This document shows positions 55,357-64,000 of a stretch of DNA of 64,000 bases, in pieces; within the stretch, counting starts at the first letter, position 1; each line of letters begins with the position of its first letter. The DNA comes from Planoprotostelium fungivorum. Taxonomy: Eukaryota > Evosea > Variosea > Cavosteliida > Cavosteliaceae. The notes below the pieces were generated by a model. That model was given only the letters and a program-made list of their open reading frames with translations. It had not been told where the DNA came from and ran no database searches. A program made the position numbers and the translations under genes. Location of the stretch: NCBI GenBank assembly GCA_003024175.1, contig MDYQ01000257.1, forward strand, positions 310,001 to 374,000, in the 5' to 3' direction.

Positions 55357-58176
55357 ATGGGCTTGTCTATTGGGGAGCACCAGTCTCGTTCTAGCTGTCA
55401 TATACAAGAAACTGGATCAGAGACTCCGAAAGCAGAAGAGGTAACATCTTCTTCCCCTCTTTCGGACGCTGAGGGTTTGAATAGAGACACCATTGTCACA
55501 ACCACAAAACAAACGGAGAAGAGGAAACATTTTGCAGTCAACCGAGTCTTTCTCCACCGACTCTGGCGAATCTTGAAGATCATCCTGCCGAGCATCAAAA
55601 CCAAGCAGTTCGTCCATCTGTTAGCGCTCACATTCGGATTACTCGTTCGTTCCATCATCTCCGTCAAGGTGATTCCCCTCAGGAATGTTCACTCCATCAT
55701 CTGACGGAAACATCAGCTGGCAGACATCACCGGGCAGAATGCTCAATACCTAGTGGAACAGAGATGGGACCACCTGGTCAAGGGCATCTTGGCCTTCGCT
55801 GCCTTAGGCCTCCCTGCCTCCTTCGTCAACAGTGGTTTAGAATACTCTAAGAGCAGTCTGGCCCTGCGATTCAGGAGAAGCCTCTCTGATTACGTCAACC
55901 GCACTTATCTGTCTGGCGTAAACTTTTACAAGGTCCACCAGCTCAGCGAGCAATACGACAGCAAATCCGCCGATCTCACGTGAGTATCGTCTATCTCTTC
56001 TCTTCCTCATCCTCTCCATATCACACTTTCTCTTCTTCTCTCCATTCCTCCTCTTCTCTGTCTCACATTCCCTTCTTTTCATTCTCTCTTATCTCTGTCT
56101 GTCTCACAATTCGTTGTTTTATTCTCTCTTTCTGACTCATGTTCCCTTCTGTGTCTGACCTGTGATAGAGACCAGAGGATCACCGTGGATATTGAGAAAT
56201 TCAGTGACAGCCTGGGTAATCTGTACTGCACCATCCTGAAACCGATATTCGACATCGTCATCGTGACCATCCGAATGTCCAGCCTCGTTGGGTTCAGAGG
56301 TCCGTTCATCCTCTTTGGTTACTACGCTTACACCTACCTTCTAAAGAGGTCCGTCATCCCTGCCTTTGGAAAGGTGATTTATCTCTTCTCGCTGAAATGA
56401 ACATTCCATCAGCTGTCGGCACGATCTGCAGAGTTGGAGGGAGACTTGAAGATGGCTTATCAGAGATTGATCAGCAACTCTGAAGAGATCGCCTTCTCTG
56501 ATGGAAGCATGAAGGAGAGGAACCTCATCAACAACTTGTTCAACGGCATCTACAACCACTCCTCTTACGTTAAATGGATCAAGCTCTGCGTGGGAGGTGA
56601 GAGAGAAGAGAGAGAAGGAGAGTGACACCGACAGTCTTTGACAATCTACTGATCAAGTACGGAACGTCCATCATCGGTTATGCCATCTTAGCCCTCCCCG
56701 TCTACTTCTTCGACTCTTACAAGAACAAATCGGTGGCAGAGCTGACCAACTCGTACGTGAGAAACAGACAGCTCCTCCTGTCCCTCAGTACAGCGGTGGC
56801 CCAGCTGGTTCTCTTGAGTGGTAAGATCACTGCACTAGCCGGTCTCACTACCAAAGTGGGAGAAGTGTTGGAGATGGTGAGAGGGAGGAGAGGAGAAGAG
56901 TGACTCGTTGTAGATGAGCAAACTGGACCGCATGGGAACACGTCCCTACCGCATCAAGGAGGATCCGGAAGACAGTCTTCCCGCCAATTTCACACTGAAC
57001 CCCTACTTTGATTCCCACAAGTGGCTGGAAGAGTGGAGGATCAAGGGAGAGCAGATCCGTCTGCAGAGGTGAGGAGAGAAGAGAGTGTCTCTCTGAAGGA
57101 GACAGGGAGGCCATGAGACCCGGATTGGTCTCTGTGAATCACGCGACGAATGAGGGAGGAAGGATCATCGAAGGAAAGTTTGTCAAGTTTGAGAACACGA
57201 CCATCGTCTCACCCAACGGTAAAGTGCTCGTCAACAGTGAGTGAACAGTGTGAGACGAGTCTGACGTGTTCAGACCTCACCTTCCAAGTGAGGATCCACG
57301 AGAATGTCATGGTGACCGGACCCAACGGAAGTGGAAAGAGCTCCATCTTCAGAATCTTGGGTGAGCTGTGGCCCCTCCACGATGGAATCCTCGTCAAGCC
57401 GAGCAAGGAGGAGCTCTTCTTCATTCCTCAGAAGCCCTACTTGGTGTTAGGAACACTGAGGTGAGGGAAGATGAATGGAATGGTGGGTGACGAGGACAGG
57501 GACCAGATCATCTACCCGCACTCGGTGGAGGACATGAAGAACTTGGGGGTCACGGACGATGACCTCACTCGTCTCTTGGACATTGTCGATCCCATTCGAA
57601 GGATCCTCAATGCCTACAAGGACAAGTGGGATCAAGTCAAAGACTGGCACTCTGCTCTCTCGGGTGGTCAGGTATCATCCCCTCTCATATCACATATCAT
57701 CTCATATCACATCTCATATCATCTCATATCACATCTCATCCCATCGATTCTTCTATATGGATATTGTCACCATCACACAGAACCTATTCTGACGTGTATT
57801 GTACAGAAACAGAGAGTGGCCATGGCCAGACTGTTCTACCACAGACCTCTGTTTGCCATTCTCGACGAATGCACCTCTATGGTCAGCGGTGAGGTAGAGA
57901 CCAAGATGTACGACACCTGCAAGGCCTTGGGCATCACGTGAGTCCCTCCCGTCTACCGAACTGAAGACCAGCAGAGTCTTCACTGTGTCTCACCGTGCCC
58001 AACTGATGAGACATCACGATCAAGTCTTGAAGCTGGATGGAAAGGGAGGATGGGAGGTCTTCAAGGTGGATCACAGTCTCATCGATGGACCGGCGTCAAC
58101 ATCAGCAGCCGAGGAGGAGGAAGAAGAAGAGGAGGAGGAGGAGGAAGAACCAAAGAAAGAGGAGCAGAGACTGTAA
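55357..58176 (+). CDS. Peroxisomal half ABC transporter (ABCD family)
   Basis: Start MGLSIGEHQSRSSC. HFAVNRVFLHRLWRILKIIL is the conserved ABCD lead-in. Six membrane helices follow, including FVHLLALTFGLLVRSIISV, LVKGILAFAALGLPASFVNS and ILKPIFDIVIVTIRMSSLVG. The EAA-like motif NSEEIAFSDGSMKERNLINN matches ABCD proteins. The nucleotide-binding domain has Walker A VTGPNGSGKSSIFRILGELW, signature LSGGQKQRVAMARLFYHRP, Walker B LFAILDECTSMVSGEV and the H-loop VFTVSHRAQLMRHHD. All catalytic motifs are intact. ABCD half-transporters dimerise to import acyl-CoA into peroxisomes. The C-terminus is a poly-Glu run. About fifteen exons. One intron (57672-57805) is a CATATCA/TCTCATATCA simple repeat. Confidence 0.92.
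57676..57750. repeat. CATATCA/TCTCATATCA simple repeat in an intron
   Basis: An imperfect ATCTCATATCATCTCATATC repeat fills most of the longest ABCD intron. Confidence 0.7.
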
Positions 58177-58298
58177 CTATAAAATCGTTTGATCCTCTTC
58201 TCGTCATCATTTGGACGTCCCTCTCAACGATACCCTTTCATGATTGTCGGTCAACTGCCATATTTTGTCTCAAGCAATTCTTTTGAAATATCGGCTAG

Positions 58299-59682
58299 AT
58301 GACCGCAACGACAGTGCGAAAGCTCGTGCGGCTCGTTCCCACTCCAAAGAAAGGGTCCAGATCATATTTATTTCTCATAGGCACGGTCCTGATCACACGG
58401 CACCATCATCCACTATAATAGCTATAGCTCTCGGCCCTCTCGTTATTCTTTTTACAGGCTGAGGAAGGTGTCAAGCAAACGGATGCAACACTCGGCTCAG
58501 TCAGCCAGCTCCAGCGCATGGACAAATGGTGTTTGATCTGTTGTTGTGATCTCATACCATTCATTCATCTGCCAGAAACTTAGCATCCCCTCGAATTGCA
58601 ACAACTCAGCCGTCACAGATCTTAAAAATGGACAAAGGGGTCCGACAAAAGTTCACATCACTCTCGATCCAACATCGGATCTCATCGAAAAGATGAATGA
58701 AGAGAGTGCCGCCTCCATATTGAAGAATCATTTTCAATTCCCCGTTCCTGCACAGGAGAAAAAGACGGAGTCAAACAGTATCTTTGAAGACGAGGACACT
58801 TCTTATCATCTCCCAAGGAAGCCTCAGGTGAAGTCGACGTAATTCCGTGTCATTGATTGAACATGACCAGTAGATCCCTGCGATATCATCCACAGGTAAT
58901 CTTACGCGAGACGAGGAGAAAAAAGACGATCGGTTCGACAGAGATGACGATGAAGTGGAAGATGAAGAGATGCAAGAGAGTTATTCGGATGAAGATGACG
59001 TCGTCACGCCACCCCTTTCACCAGAAATAATGGTAGAGAAGAGAAGATCGAGGCCCTATAGAGAATGGATACCTCCTGACATCCATCCAATCAGCCACAC
59101 GCAGCGTCTGAGAGAGACAAACAAGAGAAGACGTCCTCCATCTGAAGTGTCTACCATCCTTCCTCTTCTCCACACAGACGTGAGATGACCCAGAGAAGGA
59201 TGATGTTAACCAATTCAGATAGTGGTCGTGTTGGATTGGTTGGTTGTAACGAGAGGAGATTTAGAGAGGAAGAAGGGAGCGAAAGAGGTGACGGAGGGAC
59301 AGAGGAGATCCTTGGAAGAGAAACCAGAGACGATCAATCGCCTCATCAGCACATTGAAAGAATTAGATCAGAGGTCCATCTATCTCTCTAGTCCCTCTCA
59401 GATACAATTCGTCACAGAGGAGTGAGTGATTCTCCTTCAAGTGACGACTGAGAAAATCAGGCAAGTGCAGCAGTTATTGGAGGAATTTAAGGGGGCCAGA
59501 GTCCAATTTGAGACACTCGCAAAGGAGATCACCAATCTAATGCTATCTCTATCCAGTGGTAAGAGTGAGAGATGAACAACGGATGATGAATTTTCTCAGT
59601 CCAGCATGTATTATCAACACCACCGCCTGGACGATATGCATTGGTGATAAAACAATCACCATTTGATCTGAACTATCTCTAG
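58299..59682 (+). CDS. Uncharacterised acidic/coiled-coil protein
   Basis: Start MTATTVRKLVRLVPTPKK (58299). An intron with gtcctg/tttacag borders leads to AEEGVKQTDATLGSVSQLQR. Then come THITL-type sequence KVHITLDPTSDLIEKMNEES, QFPVPAQEKKTESNSIFEDE, an acidic block RDDDEVEDEEMQESYSDEDD, VVTPPLSPEIMVEKRRSRPY and REWIPPDIHPISHTQRLRET. A coiled-coil half follows (LERKKGAKEVTEGQRRSLEE, EKIRQVQQLLEEFKGARVQF), ending LVIKQSPFDLNYL. The TPPLSP-basic segment looks like a phospho- or linear interaction motif. No family was recognised; a scaffold or chromatin/kinetochore-like subunit would fit the shape only. Confidence 0.55.
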
Positions 59683-59857
59683 ATGCCCGGAGCCTACTCA
59701 GGATCGCCTTTTCCATTGAAAGAGCTATTGGAATATATACGTCCAAATTGACGATATAAACTCTTGTGAATGATCTGATTAGATGTTAGCAGTATACGGA
59801 CTCTATTATGCAGTGTATCATCCGAACAGGATTTGAGGTTATCAGAAGCAGTGAAGG

Positions 59858-60272
59858 ATGGTGTCTGTGGACGATAAAGAGGGTATGATCAAGATGATAT
59901 CATCACTCCACAGGAGAATGGCGAAGTGCCAAGTCCAAAAAGCGGAGATCACATACCTCGATAATCTAGATCATGTTGTTGGACATCTTCAGAAGGTTGA
60001 TATAGCCGACCTAAGTACATTTTAGAACCACCGTCCAGTGATCCTCTCGAATCAGATGAACGATGGTGAAGAGGAGGTTGATCTGTTGAATGGTCACAAT
60101 GAGAGACGTATCGGTATGTTCACGTAATAGAATCTCCTTCTATATCGGTTCGAAGGTTAGTACCTCCCATTGATGTTGGTCATCACGAAATTCATCTTGT
60201 ATAGATCATTTGCATGTAATGAAGGTGGCACTATCAGCACTGATTGTTGGATTGGTTGCGGCTGAGCAATGA
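59858..60272 (+). CDS. Small possible tail-anchored membrane protein
   Basis: Start MVSVDDKEGMIKMISSLHRR, then MAKCQVQKAEITYLDNLDHV and VGHLQK. A 31-nt candidate intron leads to NHRPVILSNQMNDGEEEVDL and LNGHNERRI. A second intron of about 90 nt leads to a last exon with VMKVALSALIVGLVAAEQ, a hydrophobic C-terminal segment. This gives about 98 residues with a terminal helix, like SNARE-type or other tail-anchored proteins, but no heptad zero-layer was found. Without the 31-nt intron the frame stops at IADLSTF. Family unknown. Confidence 0.4.
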
Positions 60273-60334
60273 TGTCGATCCGATGTCAATTTGAAAAACT
60301 TTCTTTCCGTCAGTTATGTACATCCTTTTCTTTA

Positions 60335-60770
60335 TCAATAGGAATTAATCCAGTGTGTGCCAAACACTGCTCTCTGCGACGTCTGCTCCCACTTAACATA
60401 CAACAGCTCCGTATCTGCATCAAAATAGAAGATCAATTGCGTGTAGAAGCTCTGGTACAGTTCTCTCTTTCCGTCTGTTACATCATTACACCACATACTC
60501 ATCATCAACACTCACTCATGAACAAGAAGCCATTTCGATGCCACCATAAGTCCTCTGTTCCCATCTTAGGGAAACCATTGTACAGCTTTTTCGTATCAAG
60601 ATTAAATCTGTGTGACGTCAGAAAGGAGGATGAGATGAATCCACTCACTGCCAATAAAACCGATCTGTCCTCTTGACATCACCGTCACACGGCTCTGATA
60701 ACGTTCGAGCCCACGTCTTCACACACGTCCTTTCTCTGTCCATGATGGCTCGTATCTCATCAAAAGCCAT
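60335..60770 (-). CDS. Orphan aromatic-rich small protein
   Basis: Three exons with introns of 41 and 43 nt (gtgag/cacag and gtgag/aacag) give about 116 residues. The start MAFDEIRAIMDRERTCVKTW is followed by EPCDGDVKRTDRFYWQFNLD, KLYNGFPKMGTEDLWWHRNG, LFMNGKRELYQSFYTQLIFY and FDADTELLYVKWEQTSQRAV, ending FGTHWINSY. The alternating Trp/Tyr/Phe strands suggest a beta-rich single domain. Both splices close in frame and the product reads as coherent protein, although the opposite strand is also open over part of it. A further 5' exon (TRCDEARYFPCGGP before MAF) is possible with a gtgagt donor near 60820. No family recognised. Confidence 0.5.
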
Positions 60771-60829
60771 TGGACCACCTAATCATCTCATGAGTGATTG
60801 AGAGGGATGTACTACTCACCACACGGGAA

Positions 60830-61221
60830 GTACCGTGCTTCATCACACCGTGTGTGAGGCGATGATCCAGATTCTTCCGTACCTTCTGCATGAATCTTCC
60901 TATCGTGAATGTTTGGCTCATTCTAAAGCATTCGACATCCTCCCTGATCCTTGGCCGATTGTGCTCAATTGAATCATATCAGCCTATCAGGCCTGGAGAG
61001 CAAGAGGTAATAGGGTCGCACCCATTGACAATCCATCTTCGAGCACAACCAATGTGCAGACGACTCAATGTATGTATCCATGGTTAGGAAGTACATCTGA
61101 CTTTTTTGCAGACTACTTTTGCGACAACTGCCGCGAAGGATTCTTGACTCAAAGACAACTTGATGATCGTCTTGGCAGTGAATGCCCAAATCTAGTGTAT
61201 GAATACTTCGGTTCTGAGTAG
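60830..61221 (+). CDS. Possible zinc-binding protein, 3' exons
   Basis: The last exon, after a clean 43-nt gtatg/tgcag intron, reads YYFCDNCREGFLTQRQLDDR and LGSECPNLVYEYFGSE. The exon before it reads AYQAWRARGNRVAPIDNPSS. A farther-upstream open stretch reads VLHHTVCEAMIQILPYLLHE and KAFDILPDPWPIVLN. The 5' end and the join between the last two are unsettled. The minus strand is also open here as a possible 5' extension of the neighbouring gene. The cysteine spacing suggests a zinc ribbon. Confidence 0.3.
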
Positions 61222-61761
61222 ATAGTTTGGCGGTGATAGATAAAGACAATATAATGATACTATTGCTGTAGTTAATATTGTAGTCCGCCCCCAGCACACC
61301 ACAGCCTGCCATCAGCACCGTCCGCACACACAGTGGCCGTGTAAACTAGGAACTGCTGACAGCAAGCTATATCGTGTGACTTGTATTTCTCAAGAGACTG
61401 CAGTGGAGTGTCTAAAATGCACTAAAGGTCAACCTCTAACAAATACTATTGGTGCTCCAACTTTTCTTTGTATGCTCTGATCACCATCATCTGCTTTGTG
61501 ATAAATTTGTCCTTCTGCTCTATTGTCTTGAACATCTCTTCTAGCTGAAGTTCTAAAGACATTGGGGTTGTCGATAAATGTATTTGAAAATGGTTTCTAT
61601 CAAATTTATTCTGCACAAAGGCAGTTGGTCTGGCTCTTAATGTGCATCGGTTAATTCTCCGGACCAAAGGGCTAAACTGCCTTGAGATGAGATAATTTAT
61701 CGTGGTTGATTGTAGTTACACCCAGGGTGATGTACACATCGATCGTGCTAGCGTCGGTCGC
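61222..61761. other. Intergenic region
   Basis: Apart from the tiny frame at 61562-61446, no gene was recognised here. The right end must carry the DOP1 promoter. Confidence 0.35.
61446..61562 (-). CDS. Possible 38-residue helical micropeptide or terminal exon
   Basis: A frame from the ATG at 61562 encodes MSLELQLEEMFKTIEQKDKF and ITKQMMVIRAYKEKLEHQ, a clean amphipathic heptad helix. The frame stays open upstream (RPTAFVQNKFDRNHFQIHLS), resembling a mitochondrial presequence, but without an ATG there. So it could be a last exon of a spliced gene whose start was not found. Confidence 0.3.
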   Translation of the reverse strand: MSLELQLEEMFKTIEQKDKFITKQMMVIRAYKEKLEHQ

Positions 61762-64000
61762 ATGGCATCAGACGAAATCAATACAAAATACAAGTATTAT
61801 GCAGAAGAAGGTGCACGACTCTCTTCCTGATTAGTCACGAATAATCTACGTTTAGTTGCGGCCTCTTTAGAATCATTTGATCGTGCCACAGAATGGGCTG
61901 ACTTGATTAAATTTCTGCAAAGGGTGTCGAAGGTAATCAATCAGTAAGAATCATCAAATGATGATTCTAGGTCCTCTCTAAATACGAGGCTTTGAGCATC
62001 ATACCACACAAATTAATACTGGGAAAGCGCTTAGCTCAATGTTTGAATCCTGCATTACCGAGTGGCGTCCACCTGAAATGCTTGGAGGTGTACGAGACGA
62101 TATTTCAAAAATTGGGGTCAGCTCTCGTCTTAGATCTCCCCATCTATTCGATGGGCATATTTCCCATCTTCCAATTCGCTGCCACCACAGTGAAGGTGAT
62201 TCCTCACTCTTCGTCTGATGATTCACTGTCTCAGCCGAGAGTACTGGAATTACTGGAGAATTACTATCTACCTCTAGGCTCTGACATCATCCCTGCTCTC
62301 CCCGGTATGCTCATGTCTGTCCTGCCTGGTGAACCCCACCATCGTCTCTCCATTTAATCATCGTCAGGGTTGGAAGATGAGACGAACGAAATGTTTCCCA
62401 GAGTGCTGCAGTTGCTCGATCACACCAGGTGAGTCTCTGTCGATGAATGAAAAGCTGCGATGATGTGAGAGATGAAATGGGTGACATCAACAGAACGGTG
62501 TGCGGGGGAGCCATCTTCTTTCGTAGTTTATGGGGTGCAACAATGACGAGTGATCAATGCAAGATCCCAGCCCTCAATTATCTCATTCGAACGGCGCCCA
62601 GTAACATGTCCACCACAGATATCGATACGGTGACATATTCGAAGAGATGAACACCAACAGAAGGACAGATGATGCCCGGAAGAGATGTCTTGACTGTCAG
62701 GAGTATAGAGAGCTGTCTGAGAGACAACAACATCATGGTGCAGAGGTCCATCTTAGATCTCGTGCAGATCATATGCCCACTCAATGCAAAGATCTTTCCA
62801 GAGGAAGTGACGGTCAGGCTATTGGCCAACGCCCTGCGTGTTCTCAATCGAAGGGACATGTCACTCAATAGAAGGTCGGTCTTATCTCACCCTCCCGACT
62901 CAGCATTCAACCCTATTCAGATTGTTTCTGTGGCTGTTGGGGAGAGAAGAGAGGGACGAAGAGGTGTACTTCAGCCAGTACACGAAAGAACCGATGGTCA
63001 AAGCGATCAGAGGAATGTTCATGCAGATTGAAGAGGAGGTGAATGGAGTGAGATGAATGGAGATCAACAGACACAGGCAGAAGGGCTGGTGGTGTGTAAC
63101 ATCGTGTCCACTCTGTTGGACAAGAGACATCTGGGGTCTGTTATCATCGATGACATACTGGGTGATCTGATGGGTCTCCTTGGCAACAAATCTCTCCTAT
63201 CCATCAAGATCCTCAAGTCTGTGGGCCTTCTCCTCGATCAATTGGAGTTACCCACTCTCTGGTCTTTCATCTTGACCCATCTCTCCTCCATCCCTCATCC
63301 ATCCTCTGGTGTGTCTCTTACACCACACTCCTTCTCAACGATTCAAGGTTCACTACTGTGGTTGGATTCGATTCTGGATATCTTGTCCCTCGGTGACGTT
63401 CAAGTGCAGGGCAACTATCTCCCCTCTCTCTTGGGTATTCTACTCCGTATCATCACGGACAACACTTCTTTGGTATTTGAAGTTCCGTTACATCCTCTCA
63501 CCTTTCTCAGCCTGTGACCACACTCGATCTTCTTCAACTGTGCATCAAATTAGTGGAGAGAATCGATGTGGATATAGAGCAATCGATCCATGCCATGGAC
63601 ATGAAAGGTCATCTCTTCTTCCATGTCTATCACTCTCATCCGTCCTTCACTCATGTGATCTCAGGGGAGAGATTGTTCACAGAATTACAATGCGTACAAT
63701 TGTACGACTCATTCTTCATCTCCCTCGTCGATCAATCGATGAAAGGTGAGAAGATCACATGTTGATTACTTCTGATGCAACGACAGGTGAAGGTGAAGTA
63801 AACGGTGAAATCTTGAAATGTGCATCGCACCTACTGATCAGGTCAACTCCTCACATGTTAAGTCGCTGATTCTTCCAGATTTCACACCCACTTTCGATTC
63901 GATTCATCACAATCTTCTCCTATCGTCTGCACCCCTCAGTGGTTATCCTCCCTCTACCAGCTCTGTATGGTGAATAGACAAAAGAACGACCAACAGTTGA
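61762..64000 (+). CDS. DOP1: DOP1 (Dopey) leucine-zipper-like protein, 5' part
   Basis: The start MASDEINTKYKYYAEE is followed by SLESFDRATEWADLIKFLQR and VLSKYEALSIIPHKLILGKR. Then come LAQCLNPALPSGVHLKCLEV, YETIFQKLGSALVLDLPIYS, PRVLELLENYYLPLGSDIIP, LPGMLMSVLPG and DETNEMFPRVLQLLDHTR. This is the conserved Dopey N-terminal domain. HEAT-like helices continue (DRNVLTVRSIESCLRDNNIM-type sequence, VNGDQQTQAEGLVVCNIVST, LDLLQLCIKLVERIDVDIEQ) to the right edge. DOP1 with MON2 links kinesin-1 to endosome/Golgi membranes and regulates P4-ATPase flippases. Full-length proteins exceed 1,600 residues, so most of the gene lies outside the window. Confidence 0.92.

Noticed and set aside
60269-60676. 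135-codon plus-strand frame
   Set aside because: The spliced minus-strand gene here reads as better protein, and the plus frame is Cys/Leu/Ser mixed without domain signs.

Overview
This window is nuclear DNA of an intron-dense, gene-dense eukaryotic microbe. Almost every gene is cut by very short introns (mostly about 34-50 nt) with GTRNGN-like donors, usually gtgag/gtaag, and YAG acceptors. Intergenic gaps are often under 120 bp, and both strands carry genes in alternation. The gene set is eukaryotic: ESCRT-II SNF8, Beclin/Atg6, Pelota, Mediator MED11, SPRTN, a Rab11-type GTPase, a peroxisomal half ABC transporter, zinc-type ALAD and DOP1. It also holds families patchily shared among protists, fungi and bacteria: MpaB-like oxygenase, AtuA-like protein, GAF-only proteins, a DUF3684/HSP90-like ATPase and a bacterial-style class III cyclase. 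Compact genes, tiny introns and a coiled-coil cyclase suggest an amoebozoan of the protosteliid type. That is inference: no rRNA or organelle sequence is present to settle it. I saw no transposon, virus-derived element, CRISPR array or confident tRNA.

Layout. 1-5.1 kb: a partial unknown gene, a RAB5IF-like membrane protein, an mL64/CRIF1-like mitoribosomal protein, a small secreted protein and an MFSD6-like transporter. 5.4-11.3 kb: an AAA_28-type NTPase, a Ser/Thr kinase, an MpaB-like oxygenase and two tandem GAF proteins, one with a GC-AG intron. 11.7-18.1 kb: a giant GHKL-ATPase gene. 18.3-26.8 kb: a zinc-finger protein, an AtuA-like protein, a homeobox gene, a TM2-domain protein, a coiled-coil/zinc protein and a multipass membrane protein. 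26.9-31.1 kb: a coiled-coil nucleotidyl cyclase.

31.2-45 kb: UPF0548, an Ala/Lys/Glu-rich protein, a Sec14-like protein, ALAD, a secreted esterase with a Thr/Pro-rich linker and DOMON domain, a small type I membrane protein, SNF8, a p32/MAM33-like protein, SPRTN and an unknown gene. 45-54 kb: PELO, ATG6, an LRRC46-like LRR protein, an F-box/RCC1 protein, MED11, a BORCS7-like protein and a gene-free stretch rich in inverted repeats (candidate structured RNA). 54-64 kb: Rab11-like, ABCD transporter, several small unknown genes, and the 5' part of DOP1 running off the right end.

There is no operon logic. Neighbours are functionally mixed, though membrane-trafficking genes recur (Rab11, SNF8, ATG6, DOP1, Sec14-like, BORCS7-like). 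Exon joins were read by eye from reading frame, splice consensus and family alignment. Outer exons and starts are less certain than domain cores.
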